Positions 6,490-14,259 of a stretch of DNA of 14,696 nt are shown one piece after another; the first letter of the stretch is position 1; every line of letters starts with the position of its first letter. Source of the DNA: CAG-390 sp051867815 (GTDB lineage: Bacteria > Bacillota > Clostridia > Oscillospirales > CAG-272); contig JBJDZD010000048.1 of assembly GCA_051867815.1 (NCBI GenBank), positions 1 through 14,696 on the forward strand, read 5' to 3'. The notes under the pieces are model-generated. The model saw nothing but the letters and a program-made list of their open reading frames with translations. It was not told the DNA's origin and did not search any database. The position numbers and the translations under genes were made by a program.

Positions 6490-7326
6490 ATGCATATCAG
6501 TATCAATATCGGAACGGGTACCCGGGATTTCAATACGGAAGATAAGAAAAAGCTCACCCCGGAGCAAAAGGAACGGATTAATAAGGCGGTTCGCGACGCA
6601 TGGGGCAAGCTTCGAGTAGCATCGGGCAGGCTGTATTCCACGGTCGAGGACAAGATTTTCGAGGGCAGATGCTTCCTCTCGGAGCTTTCCGAGGAGGTGG
6701 CCGAGGATATTGCCGCAGTTCGCGAGCGCGACCCTGCCGCAAGGAGCGACATCGAAGTCCTTCTGCTTTATTCGGGCGTGCATGCGATGCTTGCCTACCG
6801 AGTTGCCCATAAGCTTTACATTAATCGGAAATTTCTCTCGGCCCGTGCCGTTTCACAGCTCGCAAGATTTTTGACGGGCATCGCGATACACCCGGGAGCA
6901 ACCATAGGAAAGCGGCTGATGATCGACCACGGCTCGGGCGTCGTCATAGGCGAGACCTGCGTTATAGGCGACGACTGCACGCTCTATCAGGGCGTCACCC
7001 TCGGCGGTACGGGCAAGGAGAGCGGTAAGCGTCACCCCACGCTCGGCAATAGGGTCATGGTCGGCGCAGGCGCAAAGGTTCTCGGCCCCTTCCGCATCGG
7101 CGACGGCGCAAAGATCGCGGCAGGCGCGGTAGTCCTCAAGGAGATACCTGCCGGCGCAACTGCCGTCGGCATCCCTGCAAAGGTCGTTCGCCGCGACGGC
7201 GAGAGGGTGGCAGAGGAGCTTGACCAGATCCACATCCCCGACCCCGTTGCGATCCAGATAAGCGAGCTTGAGGCAAAGATCGCGGCTCTCTCGGCTGAGC
7301 TTGAAGAAATCAAAAACAATAAATAA
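6490..7326 (+). CDS. cysE: Serine O-acetyltransferase with atypical active-site residue
   Basis: This would be the first enzyme of cysteine synthesis: L-serine + acetyl-CoA to O-acetylserine. The left-handed beta-helix hexapeptide region runs from about 130 to 235, with GATIGKRLMIDHGSG, VVIGETCVIGDD, GVTLGGTGKESGKRHP and AGATAVGIPAKVV. The expected catalytic His is H147 and the substrate-loop His is H182. The acidic partner (Asp143 in the E. coli enzyme, Glu in the Bacillus IEIHP motif) is Ala132 here (IAIHP), read from GCG at 6883-6885. At 278 residues it is longer than short Firmicute forms, having an N-terminal extension (about 1-60) and a C-terminal coiled-coil-like tail (254-278). AAAGGAG lies six bases before the ATG, inside the end of the previous gene. 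Activity is probable but the substitution leaves it open. Confidence 0.88.
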   Translation: MHISINIGTGTRDFNTEDKKKLTPEQKERINKAVRDAWGKLRVASGRLYSTVEDKIFEGRCFLSELSEEVAEDIAAVRERDPAARSDIEVLLLYSGVHAMLAYRVAHKLYINRKFLSARAVSQLARFLTGIAIHPGATIGKRLMIDHGSGVVIGETCVIGDDCTLYQGVTLGGTGKESGKRHPTLGNRVMVGAGAKVLGPFRIGDGAKIAAGAVVLKEIPAGATAVGIPAKVVRRDGERVAEELDQIHIPDPVAIQISELEAKIAALSAELEEIKNNK

Positions 7327-7347
7327 ATCCGGAAAGGAATTTACAAA

Positions 7348-8094
7348 ATGGGAAAAACACTTACTGAACGCACACTCGTCATCGCACACCGCGGAGCATC
7401 CGCCTATGCGCCCGAAAACACCATGCCCTCTTACGAGCTTGCGGCAAAGATGAAGGCGGACGGCATCGAGACCGACGTCCATTTCACCAAGGACGGCAAG
7501 ATAGTCACCGTACACGATGCAAAGATAGACCGTACCTCAAACGGCCAGGGCCTTGTCACCGACTACACCTATGAGGAGCTTTTGCACTTTGATTTCGGCC
7601 GCAAGTTCAGCCCCGACTTCATCGGCACCAAGCTTCCCCTCATGGAGGATCTCTTCAAGCTCTGCCGCGAGAACAACATGATCTGCAACGTTGAGATCAA
7701 GTCCGCAGACCCCGCAATGCCTGCGGCTCTCTACGAGCTTGAAAAGAAGACCGACATGTCCGACCTCGTTATTTATTCCTCCTTCGACCACGAGCAGCTC
7801 GCCCGCATGCTTCGGGTCAACCCCAAGGCATTCGTAGCTCCCCTCTACGGCTTCAATATGGTCAAGGCTTGGGACTATGCACAGAACATGGAAGCTCTTG
7901 CAACCCATCCCCGTTCCAATCAGGTAGCGCTCTACCCCGGATATGTTGATAAGTGCCACGAGAAGGGCATCCGCGTTCATCCTTGGACGGTTGACGACCC
8001 CGAGGAGGCTTTGGCTCTCGCCGAGGCAGGTTGTGATGCCATTATCACCAACAAGCCCGATCTTATGCTTCAGACCTACGGTATCGAAAAGTAA
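7348..8094 (+). CDS. Cytoplasmic glycerophosphodiester phosphodiesterase
   Basis: This 248-residue GDPD-family TIM-barrel enzyme hydrolyses glycerophosphodiesters to glycerol 3-phosphate and an alcohol. It shows the family core: H14-R15-G with PENT (22-25), E41-x-D43 as metal ligands, the catalytic H56 in TVHD, E116-x-K118 in NVEIK, SSFDHEQL, and the C-terminal VHPWTVDDPEEA with IITNKPD. There is no signal peptide, and the length matches the cytoplasmic UgpQ type rather than the exported GlpQ type. It follows cysE by 21 bp with GGAAAGGAA upstream and precedes holA by 23 bp, so it is probably co-transcribed. Substrate choice cannot be read from the sequence. Confidence 0.92.
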   Translation: MGKTLTERTLVIAHRGASAYAPENTMPSYELAAKMKADGIETDVHFTKDGKIVTVHDAKIDRTSNGQGLVTDYTYEELLHFDFGRKFSPDFIGTKLPLMEDLFKLCRENNMICNVEIKSADPAMPAALYELEKKTDMSDLVIYSSFDHEQLARMLRVNPKAFVAPLYGFNMVKAWDYAQNMEALATHPRSNQVALYPGYVDKCHEKGIRVHPWTVDDPEEALALAEAGCDAIITNKPDLMLQTYGIEK

Positions 8095-8117
8095 TACATA
8101 TCAAAAAGGATAAATCA

Positions 8118-9140
8118 ATGAAAGAGATCATCACCGAGGCGCAGTTTCGCCGAAGCATTAAAACGCCCGACCCGGCCTATATATTTTTCGGCGACGAGGA
8201 TTACCTCAAGGGAAATGCGCTCTCGGTGGCGAAATCGGAGCTGATCTCGCCCGAGGCGGAAGCATTTGACTATGTTCGAATCGGTCAGGCTGATTTTTCG
8301 CCCGAGGCGCTTGCAGCCGCTCTCGCATCGCCCCCGATGCTCGGGGAATATAAGCTCGTGACTCTGTCTATAGCGTTCACCGACCTGCGCGCGGCGGAGA
8401 TAAGCGCCATCTGCGAAATACTCGGCTCGCTCGAGGAGGATTCCGGCAATGTCGTGATAATCTCAATTCCGCAGGGTGGAATAGACGTCGGCACGCCGAA
8501 GAAAATGTCCCCCGGCTTGCGCAAGCTGTGCGAGCAGGCACAGGGCGTTCGCTTTGACCGTGTTACGCCGGGGCGGCTGGGCGGCTGGGCGGCACGTCAT
8601 TTTGCGGAGAACGGCGTGCAGGCGAGTGCGGATATTTGCGCCGCCGTGGTCGATTTCTGCGGAACGGACATGTTTACGCTCGCGTCCGAGATCGATAAGA
8701 TAAGCTATCTCGTCCTTGCGCGCAGCAGGAAGTCCGTGATGGAGGAGGATATCCGAGAAGCCGCATGCTCAAACGAGGAATTTGATTCTTTTGCGCTTGC
8801 CAATGCCATTCTGGAGCGAAATACGGCGGCGGCGCTTGCCGTTCTCTCAAAGATGAAGGCGGAGAAGGCGGAGCCGGTGCGCATCATGGCGGAGCTTATC
8901 CGCGTTATATGCGAGCTGAACACCGTTGCCGTCTCCCAAGCCTCAGGCATGAATCAAAATGAAATGATTGCCGCAACGGGAATCAAGGCGTATCCGCTTT
9001 CAAAGGACATTGCCGCTCTGCGGCGTATAGACGGCGCAACTCTCAAGCACGCGCTTGAGCTGTGCGTCGCCGCCGACGCCCAAACCAAGGGCTACGGCAA
9101 GGGCTACGTGCCGATAGAACAGCTCATCTGCTCAATATAA
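8118..9140 (+). CDS. holA: DNA polymerase III delta subunit (clamp loader)
   Basis: This 340-residue protein matches the HolA family in length and layout. Near the N-terminus is AYIFFGDEDYLKGNAL (about 20-35), the degenerate ATPase fold start that opens the sliding clamp. An AAA-like fold follows, then a C-terminal helical collar with EKAEPVRIMAELIRVICEL (about 251-269). Delta binds the beta clamp and opens it during loading at replication forks. AAAAGGA precedes the ATG. It is the last gene of the araB-led run and is followed at once by a terminator. Confidence 0.88.
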   Translation: MKEIITEAQFRRSIKTPDPAYIFFGDEDYLKGNALSVAKSELISPEAEAFDYVRIGQADFSPEALAAALASPPMLGEYKLVTLSIAFTDLRAAEISAICEILGSLEEDSGNVVIISIPQGGIDVGTPKKMSPGLRKLCEQAQGVRFDRVTPGRLGGWAARHFAENGVQASADICAAVVDFCGTDMFTLASEIDKISYLVLARSRKSVMEEDIREAACSNEEFDSFALANAILERNTAAALAVLSKMKAEKAEPVRIMAELIRVICELNTVAVSQASGMNQNEMIAATGIKAYPLSKDIAALRRIDGATLKHALELCVAADAQTKGYGKGYVPIEQLICSI

Positions 9141-9176
9141 CGAAAACGCACCTCAAAAGAGAGGTGCATTTTTTCG
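9141..9176 (+). terminator. Rho-independent terminator after holA
   Basis: GCACCTC (9148-9154) pairs with GAGGTGC (9161-9167) across an AAAAGA loop, followed by ATTTTTT. Outer CGAAAA and TTTTCG can extend the stem. It begins directly after the holA stop codon and closes the five-gene operon. Confidence 0.9.
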
Positions 9177-9232
9177 TATATTTCGATTTGGACAAAAAAC
9201 AAAAATTTTTCCAACTTTTTTTGCCAAACCTC

Positions 9233-9261
9233 TTGACAAACAGATATCAATATGATATCAT
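9233..9261 (+). promoter_or_regulatory. Sigma-A promoter of the SPFH-RHH unit
   Basis: A perfect TTGACA (9233-9238), a 17-bp spacer and TATCAT (9256-9261) are seen, with TGA (9253-9255) giving an extended -10. The -10 and much of the spacer lie inside a perfect palindrome (9245-9268), so a protein bound there would exclude RNA polymerase. Confidence 0.88.
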
Positions 9262-9268
9262 ATTGATA
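9245..9268. promoter_or_regulatory. Perfect 24-bp palindromic operator on the SPFH promoter
   Basis: TATCAATATGAT is followed directly by its exact reverse complement, with no gap and no mismatch. It covers the -10 element and 11 bp of the spacer. The second gene of this unit encodes an Arc-type ribbon-helix-helix protein, a class that binds such short symmetric sites and often represses its own operon. Assigning the site to that protein is inference. Confidence 0.75.
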
Positions 9269-9272
9269 ATAA

Positions 9273-9295
9273 AAGGCATCGTGCCTTAATTAAGG
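9273..9295 (+). promoter_or_regulatory. Leader with two alternative small hairpins before the SPFH gene
   Basis: AAGGCA (9273-9278) can pair with TGCCTT (9282-9287). The CCTT part of that arm can instead pair with AAGG (9292-9295), which is most of the Shine-Dalgarno AAGGAG (9292-9297). The two pairings exclude each other. The second is only four base pairs with an AATT loop, so any effect on translation would be modest. Confidence 0.3.
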
Positions 9296-9303
9296 AGTTT
9301 ATC

Positions 9304-10326
9304 ATGACAGAAAAAGTACTATCAGGTAAGAAGAACGGTATGCTCGTTCTCATTCTCGACATTATCGCTGAGATCGCGTCCATTGCGCTGTTCATTTACG
9401 GCTCTGTTTTAACCGAAACCGCCGAAAATTTGGTCGTTCCGGTCATCCTCACCGTTGCCGGCGGCATCCTTATGTGCACGGTCTGGATCCCGCTTGCAGG
9501 CCTGCGCGTTCTCAAGCCGCAGGAAGCGCTCGTGCTGACACTCTTCGGTAAGTACATCGGCACCCTCAAGGGCGACGGCTTCTATGCGGTCAATCCCTTC
9601 TGCGTTGCGGTCAATCCGGCGGCAAACACCAAGCTCAGCCAAAGCGGCGACGTAAAGACCAACGCACCCGTCGCCACGACCCAAAACGGTCACGTATCCG
9701 TCGAAATGCCCTCAAAAAAGCTCTCGCTTAAGATAATGACTCTTAACAACAGTCGCCAGAAGATCAACGACTGCCTTGGCAATCCTATCGAGATAGGCAT
9801 CGCGGTCACATGGCGCATCACGGACACCGCGAAGGCCGTTTTCAACGTTGACAACTACAAGGAATACCTTTCTCTGCAGTGCGACAGCGCGTTGCGCAAC
9901 ATCGTTCGCAACTATCCTTACGACGTTGCCCCCGGCATCGACACGACGGGCGACGGTATTGCCGATGAAGGCAGCCTTCGCGGCTCGAGCGACGTAGTTG
10001 CGGCCCGTATCCGTGACGAGATTCAGGCACGCGTTGACGAAGCCGGCATTGAGATCATCGAGGCTCGCATAACCTACCTCGCATACGCGACCGAGATTGC
10101 CGCCGTCATGCTCCAGCGTCAGCAGGCTTCCGCCATTATCGATGCAAGGAAGATGATAGTTGACGGCGCAGTCGGCATGGTCGAAATGGCCATCGACCGC
10201 CTCAACGAGGGCGGCCGTGTCGAGCTTGACGATGAGAGGAAGGCGGCAATGGTATCCAACCTCCTCGTGGTTCTCTGCGGCAACCGCGATGCTCAACCCG
10301 TTGTCAACTCCGGAAGCCTTTACTGA
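9304..10326 (+). CDS. SPFH/band-7 domain membrane protein
   Basis: This 340-residue protein has two N-terminal membrane helices (about 13-33 and 43-66) and an SPFH/band-7 domain (about 70-265) starting at GLRVLKPQEALVLTLFGKY. Conserved family segments include GFYAVNPF, IEIGIAVTWRITDTAKAVFNV, SLRGSSD, EARITYLAYATEIAAVMLQRQQA. SPFH proteins form large oligomeric rings or microdomain scaffolds in membranes; the client here is unknown. An insert at 213-222 (DTTGDGIADE) looks like a calcium-binding loop of the dockerin/EF-hand type, although the third ligand position is Thr. AAGGAG lies six bases before the ATG. Two bases after the stop comes an Arc-type regulator gene. The promoter carries a 24-bp palindrome. 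Confidence 0.92.
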   Translation: MTEKVLSGKKNGMLVLILDIIAEIASIALFIYGSVLTETAENLVVPVILTVAGGILMCTVWIPLAGLRVLKPQEALVLTLFGKYIGTLKGDGFYAVNPFCVAVNPAANTKLSQSGDVKTNAPVATTQNGHVSVEMPSKKLSLKIMTLNNSRQKINDCLGNPIEIGIAVTWRITDTAKAVFNVDNYKEYLSLQCDSALRNIVRNYPYDVAPGIDTTGDGIADEGSLRGSSDVVAARIRDEIQARVDEAGIEIIEARITYLAYATEIAAVMLQRQQASAIIDARKMIVDGAVGMVEMAIDRLNEGGRVELDDERKAAMVSNLLVVLCGNRDAQPVVNSGSLY

Positions 10327-10328
10327 TC

Positions 10329-10529
10329 ATGAGCGATCAGAAGAAGCAGATACCACTGCGCCTCTCCTCAAAGCTTTATGCCGAAATTGCGGCGTGGGCG
10401 GAGGATGATTTTCGGTCGATAAACGGGCAGATCGAGTATCTTCTCACGGAATGTGTGCGGCAGAGGAAGAAAAACGGCAAATACGTCTCGGACGAGATAG
10501 ATCTGCCGCTTGATATCGATATCGAATAA
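10329..10529 (+). CDS. Arc-type ribbon-helix-helix DNA-binding protein
   Basis: This 66-residue protein fits the Arc/MetJ fold: a strand IPLRLS (8-13) for DNA contact, helix A (about 14-27), a turn at DFRS, and helix B starting SINGQIEYLLTECV (30-43), comparable to Arc's SMNAEIVHRL. A basic patch RQRKK (44-48) is followed by an acidic tail ending DLPLDIDIE. RHH proteins act as dimers or tetramers on palindromic operators. It starts two bases after the SPFH stop, with GGAAG in the end of that gene as ribosome binding site, so both are made from one transcript. Autorepression through the palindrome at 9245-9268 is the likely role. There is no toxin gene beside it, so a toxin-antitoxin reading is not supported. 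Confidence 0.88.
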   Translation: MSDQKKQIPLRLSSKLYAEIAAWAEDDFRSINGQIEYLLTECVRQRKKNGKYVSDEIDLPLDIDIE

Positions 10530-10533
10530 GGCG

Positions 10534-10565
10534 ACCGCCGGCTCCCGAAGGAGCCGGCGGTTTTT
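10534..10565 (+). terminator. Strong rho-independent terminator after the SPFH-RHH unit
   Basis: CCGCCGGCTCC (10535-10545) pairs perfectly with GGAGCCGGCGG (10550-10560) across a CGAA tetraloop, followed by TTTTT. A flanking A-T pair can extend the stem. It begins within a few bases of the RHH stop codon. Confidence 0.95.
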
Positions 10566-10585
10566 GCCGACACCGGTAAATATTC

Positions 10586-10615
10586 GAGCGCACCTTCCTC
10601 GCGGAAGGTGCGCTC
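10586..10615 (-). terminator. Hairpin terminator downstream of PFOR
   Basis: On the minus strand, 11 bases after the PFOR stop codon, a perfect 13-bp stem (GAGCGCACCTTCC / GGAAGGTGCGCTC) with a 4-base loop forms. The tail (GAATATTTA) is AU-rich but not a true U tract, so termination may be weaker than at the facing terminator at 10534-10565. Confidence 0.75.
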
Positions 10616-10625
10616 ATTGTGTTTA

Positions 10626-13600
10626 TTACTCGAAGAGCTTGCCGTACTTAACAAGTCTTGCGTATTTCTCCTTAGCGGCATTTTCTGCCTTTGCAAAGAG
10701 CTTTTCTGCTCTCTCGGGGAACTGCTGTGCAAGACGGCTGTAACGGGTCTCGGAGGTGATGAACTCGCGGTAATCGCCCGTCGGCTCTTTGGAGTCGATG
10801 GTCAGAGGATTCTTGCCCTCTGCCTTGAGCATGGGATTGTAGCGGAACATCTGCCAGTAGCCTGCGTCAACGGCTCTCTTCATCTCAAGCTGGCAGTTGA
10901 ACATGCCGCCCTTGATTCCGTGCATCTCGCAGGGTGCGTAGCCGATAACGAGGGAAGGACCGTGGTACTGCTCAGCCTCGGAGAGTGCCTTGAGCAACTG
11001 GTTCATGTCTGCGCCCATTGCAACCTGTGCAACGTAAACGTAGCCGTAGGACATTGCAATTTCTGCAAGGTTCTTCTTGCCGATTGACTTACCTGCTGCC
11101 GCGAACTGTGCAACCTGGCCGATCTGGGAAGCCTTGGATGCCTGACCGCCGGTGTTGGAGTAAACCTCGGTATCAAATACCATTACGTTTACGTCCTCGC
11201 CGGATGCGAGTACGTGGTCGAGACCGCCGAAGCCGATGTCGTATGCCCAACCGTCGCCGCCGAAGATCCAAACGGACTTCTTAGCGAGGTAGTCCTTCTC
11301 GGCGAGGATGGCCTTGGACTCCTCACAGCCCTTCTCGGCCCAGCCCTCGAGGAGCTTGATGAGAGCTTCGGTAGCGGCTGCGTTAGCCTCACCGTCGTCA
11401 ACGGTGTCAAGATATGCATCAATGATGGCCTTGCAGTTCTCGCAGGGCGCATTCAGAGCCTTGATCTTGCCGATGAGCTTCTCGCGGATGGTCTTCTGAC
11501 CGATCGCAATACCGAGACCGTGCTCTGCGTTATCCTCAAAGAGGGAGTTGCCCCAAGCAGGTCCGCGGCCGCTCTCGCGGTTGACGGTATAGGGAGTTGC
11601 AGGTGCGGAGCCGCCCCAAATGGAGGAGCATCCGGTTGCATTGGAAATATACATTCTCTCGCCGAAGAGCTGAGTGATGATGCGTGCGTAAGAGGTCTCG
11701 GCACAGCCTGCGCAGGAGCCTGAGAACTCAAGCAGGGGCTGCTTGAACTGGCTGCCCTTGATGGTGTTGATGCCGTAGGGAAGCTCCTTCTCGGAAACGT
11801 TCGCTACGCAGTAATCAAACGCCTTCTGCTGGGCAAGAACGGTGTAGGACGGAACCATCTCAAGGCATCCGACCTTGCAAGCCTTAACGCAGAGGGTACA
11901 ACCCATACAGTCGAGGGTGGAAATGCCGATGGTGAACTTGTAGTTGGTCTTGAGTGCGGGCTTTGCGGTGTACTTGGTGTCCGCAGGAGCTGCCGTAGCC
12001 TCTTCCTCGTTCAGAGCGTAGGGTCTGATAGCGGCGTGAGGACATACGAAGGAACACATGTTACACTGAACGCACTTCTCGGGATTCCAAGTGGGAACGT
12101 AAACTGCAACGCCGCGCTTCTCGAAAGCGGCCGCGCCCTGAGGATATGTACCGTCAGCCATTCCGGCGAATGCGGAAACGGGGAGGGAATCTCCGCGCAT
12201 GTGATTTACGGGAACTGCAACGTTGTTGACGAAGTCAACGAGGTCCTGACGAGCGCCGGTCTTTGCGGTCTCGGGAGCGTCGTCCTCGCAGGTTGCCCAT
12301 GCGGCGGGAACGTCAACCTTAACGAAAGCGTCCGCGCCTGCGTCGATGGCGTTGTAGTTGAGGTCAACGATCGCCTGACCCTTCTTGATGTAGGACTTGT
12401 ACGCCATCTTCTTCATGTACTCGATAGCGTCTTCCTTGGGAAGAATGCCGGCGAGGGAGAAGAATGCGGACTGAAGAACGGTGTTCTTAACCTTTGCATT
12501 GCCGATGCGCTTGGTAGCGATACCGGTACCGTCGATGATGTAGAAGTTGATATTGTTCTTGGCAATGTACTTCTTGACTGCGGAGGGGAGCATCTCGTCG
12601 AGCTGTTCGGGAGTCCAGTCACAGTCAAGCAGGAAGGTGCCTCCGGGCTTAACGTCCTGAACCATATCGTACTTGCTCAGGTATGCCTTGTTGTGGCAAG
12701 CGACGAAGTTTGCCTTGTTGATGTAGTAGGGGCTCTTGATGGGAGCGTCGCCGAAGCGGAGGTGGGAGATGGTGATACCGGAGGTCTTCTTCGAGTCGTA
12801 CTGGAAGTAAGCCTGAATGAACTTATCGGTGTGGTCACCGATGATCTTGATGGAGTTCTTATTTGCACCGACGGTACCGTCGCCGCCGAGACCCCAGAAC
12901 TTGCAGGCAACGGTGCCCTCTGCTGCGGTGTCGGGGCAGGGCTTCTCCTCAAGGGAAAGGCCGGTAACGTCATCCACGATGCCGAGAGTGAAGCCGTTCT
13001 TGGGAGTGGCTGCGGAAAGGTTCTCGAAGCATGCGAAAATGGATGCCGGGGTGGTGTCCTTGGAGCCGAGACCGTAACGGCCGCCGACGACCTTAACGTC
13101 ACTTCTGCCTGCGTTTGCAAGGGAAGCAACAACGTCGAGGTAGAGCGGCTCTCCGAGAGCGCCCGGCTCTTTGGTGCGGTCGAGGACTGCGATGGACTTA
13201 ACGGTGGAGGGAATTGCGGAGAGAAGTCTGTCAGCTCTCCAAGGTCTGTAAAGACGAACCTTGACAAGACCGACCTTTTCGCCGTGAGCGTTGAGGTAGT
13301 CGATAACCTCCTCTGCTACGTCGCAAACAGAGCCCATTGCGATGATAATGCGGTCTGCATCGGGAGCGCCGTAGTAGTTGAAGAGCTTATAGTCGGTGCC
13401 GAGCTTTGCGTTGACCTTATCCATGTATTCCTCAACGATCTCGGGGAATGCATTGTAGTAGGGGTTGCAGGCCTCGCGGTGCTGGAAGAAGATATCGCCG
13501 TTTTCGGCAGAGCCGTGAAGAACGGGATGCTCGGGGTTGAGAGCGCGGTTGCGGAACGCCTGAACTGCATCCCAGTCAACCATATCCTTGAGGTCCTCAA

Positions 13601-14189
13601 GCTCCCAAGCTTCGATCTTCTGGATCTCGTGGGAGGTGCGGAAGCCGTCGAAGAAGTTGAGCACGGGAACGCGGCCCTTGATGGTAGCGAGGTGAGCAAC
13701 AGCGGCGAGGTCCATGATCTCCTGTTGGTTGGTCTCGGCGAGCATAGCGTAGCCGGTCTGGCGGCAGGCATAGATATCGGAGTGGTCGCCGAAAATGTTA
13801 AGTGCATGGGAAGCTACGCAACGAGCCGAAACGTGGATGACGCTGGGAAGAAGCTCGCCTGCGATCTTATACATGTTGGGGATCATCAGGAGAAGACCCT
13901 GCGAAGCGGTGTAAGTAGTGGTGAGAGCGCCGGATGCGAGGGAGCCGTGAACAGCACCTGCGGCGCCGGCCTCGGACTGCATCTCGATAACGCTAACGCG
14001 CTCGCCGAATATGTTACGGGCAGGCTTGCCGAGAAGGTTTTTGTCGGTAGCGGACCAAGCATCGGTTGTCTCCGCCATGGGAGACGAGGGAGTGATGGGG
14101 TAAATTGCGGCAACCTCGGTGAAGGCATAGGAAACATGCGCAGCAGCGGTGTTACCGTCCATGGAAATCTTTGTGCGTTTGATAGCCAT
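10626..14189 (-). CDS. nifJ: Pyruvate:ferredoxin (flavodoxin) oxidoreductase
   Basis: This 1187-residue single-chain PFOR converts pyruvate and CoA to acetyl-CoA and CO2, reducing ferredoxin; it is a central, oxygen-sensitive enzyme of anaerobic fermentation. The N-terminal domain has MDGNTAAAHVSYAFTEVAAI and YPITPSSPMAE. A ferredoxin domain carries C706/C709/C712/C716 and C761/C764/C767/C771 for two 4Fe-4S clusters. The TPP domain has GSCAGC (C826, C829), NATGCSS (C854) and APCEMHG (C1087) for the proximal cluster, plus GDGWAYDIG and VYSNTGGQASKAS for TPP-Mg binding. I chose the ATG at 14189 because GGAGGA lies nine bases upstream and MAIKRTK fits the family start; the frame stays open to 14261, but that extension holds promoter and leader DNA. 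It is transcribed alone. Confidence 0.97.
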   Translation of the reverse strand: MAIKRTKISMDGNTAAAHVSYAFTEVAAIYPITPSSPMAETTDAWSATDKNLLGKPARNIFGERVSVIEMQSEAGAAGAVHGSLASGALTTTYTASQGLLLMIPNMYKIAGELLPSVIHVSARCVASHALNIFGDHSDIYACRQTGYAMLAETNQQEIMDLAAVAHLATIKGRVPVLNFFDGFRTSHEIQKIEAWELEDLKDMVDWDAVQAFRNRALNPEHPVLHGSAENGDIFFQHREACNPYYNAFPEIVEEYMDKVNAKLGTDYKLFNYYGAPDADRIIIAMGSVCDVAEEVIDYLNAHGEKVGLVKVRLYRPWRADRLLSAIPSTVKSIAVLDRTKEPGALGEPLYLDVVASLANAGRSDVKVVGGRYGLGSKDTTPASIFACFENLSAATPKNGFTLGIVDDVTGLSLEEKPCPDTAAEGTVACKFWGLGGDGTVGANKNSIKIIGDHTDKFIQAYFQYDSKKTSGITISHLRFGDAPIKSPYYINKANFVACHNKAYLSKYDMVQDVKPGGTFLLDCDWTPEQLDEMLPSAVKKYIAKNNINFYIIDGTGIATKRIGNAKVKNTVLQSAFFSLAGILPKEDAIEYMKKMAYKSYIKKGQAIVDLNYNAIDAGADAFVKVDVPAAWATCEDDAPETAKTGARQDLVDFVNNVAVPVNHMRGDSLPVSAFAGMADGTYPQGAAAFEKRGVAVYVPTWNPEKCVQCNMCSFVCPHAAIRPYALNEEEATAAPADTKYTAKPALKTNYKFTIGISTLDCMGCTLCVKACKVGCLEMVPSYTVLAQQKAFDYCVANVSEKELPYGINTIKGSQFKQPLLEFSGSCAGCAETSYARIITQLFGERMYISNATGCSSIWGGSAPATPYTVNRESGRGPAWGNSLFEDNAEHGLGIAIGQKTIREKLIGKIKALNAPCENCKAIIDAYLDTVDDGEANAAATEALIKLLEGWAEKGCEESKAILAEKDYLAKKSVWIFGGDGWAYDIGFGGLDHVLASGEDVNVMVFDTEVYSNTGGQASKASQIGQVAQFAAAGKSIGKKNLAEIAMSYGYVYVAQVAMGADMNQLLKALSEAEQYHGPSLVIGYAPCEMHGIKGGMFNCQLEMKRAVDAGYWQMFRYNPMLKAEGKNPLTIDSKEPTGDYREFITSETRYSRLAQQFPERAEKLFAKAENAAKEKYARLVKYGKLFE

Positions 14190-14241
14190 GCGGTTTTGTC
14201 CTCCGTTTATTTGAATTTTAATTTTTTGAATGAAAAATGGC

Positions 14242-14259
14242 GGGTCTCCGTTTAGACCC
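14242..14259. promoter_or_regulatory. Inverted repeat over the PFOR transcription start
   Basis: GGGTCT and AGACCC are separated by six bases and lie directly beside the PFOR -10. If transcription starts seven bases after the -10, the start falls in the spacer, so this would act as a DNA site, not an RNA hairpin. An earlier start would put it in the RNA as a 5' stem. The binding protein, if any, is unknown. Confidence 0.45.

Noticed and set aside
10512..10523. GATATCGATATC palindrome at the end of the RHH gene, sharing GATATC with the operator at 9245-9268.
   Set aside because: It encodes the Asp-Ile repeats of the acidic tail and does not match the operator half-sites beyond six bases. It is probably chance.
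10329..10529. The RHH gene read as the antitoxin of a toxin-antitoxin pair.
   Set aside because: Its only operon partner is a 340-residue SPFH membrane protein with no toxin fold, and a terminator follows at once.
12036..14255. A 739-codon open frame on the plus strand opposite PFOR.
   Set aside because: It is antisense to a clear PFOR, has repetitive V/L/G/D-rich sequence mirroring PFOR codon use, no family motif and no convincing ribosome binding site. It is a codon-bias shadow.
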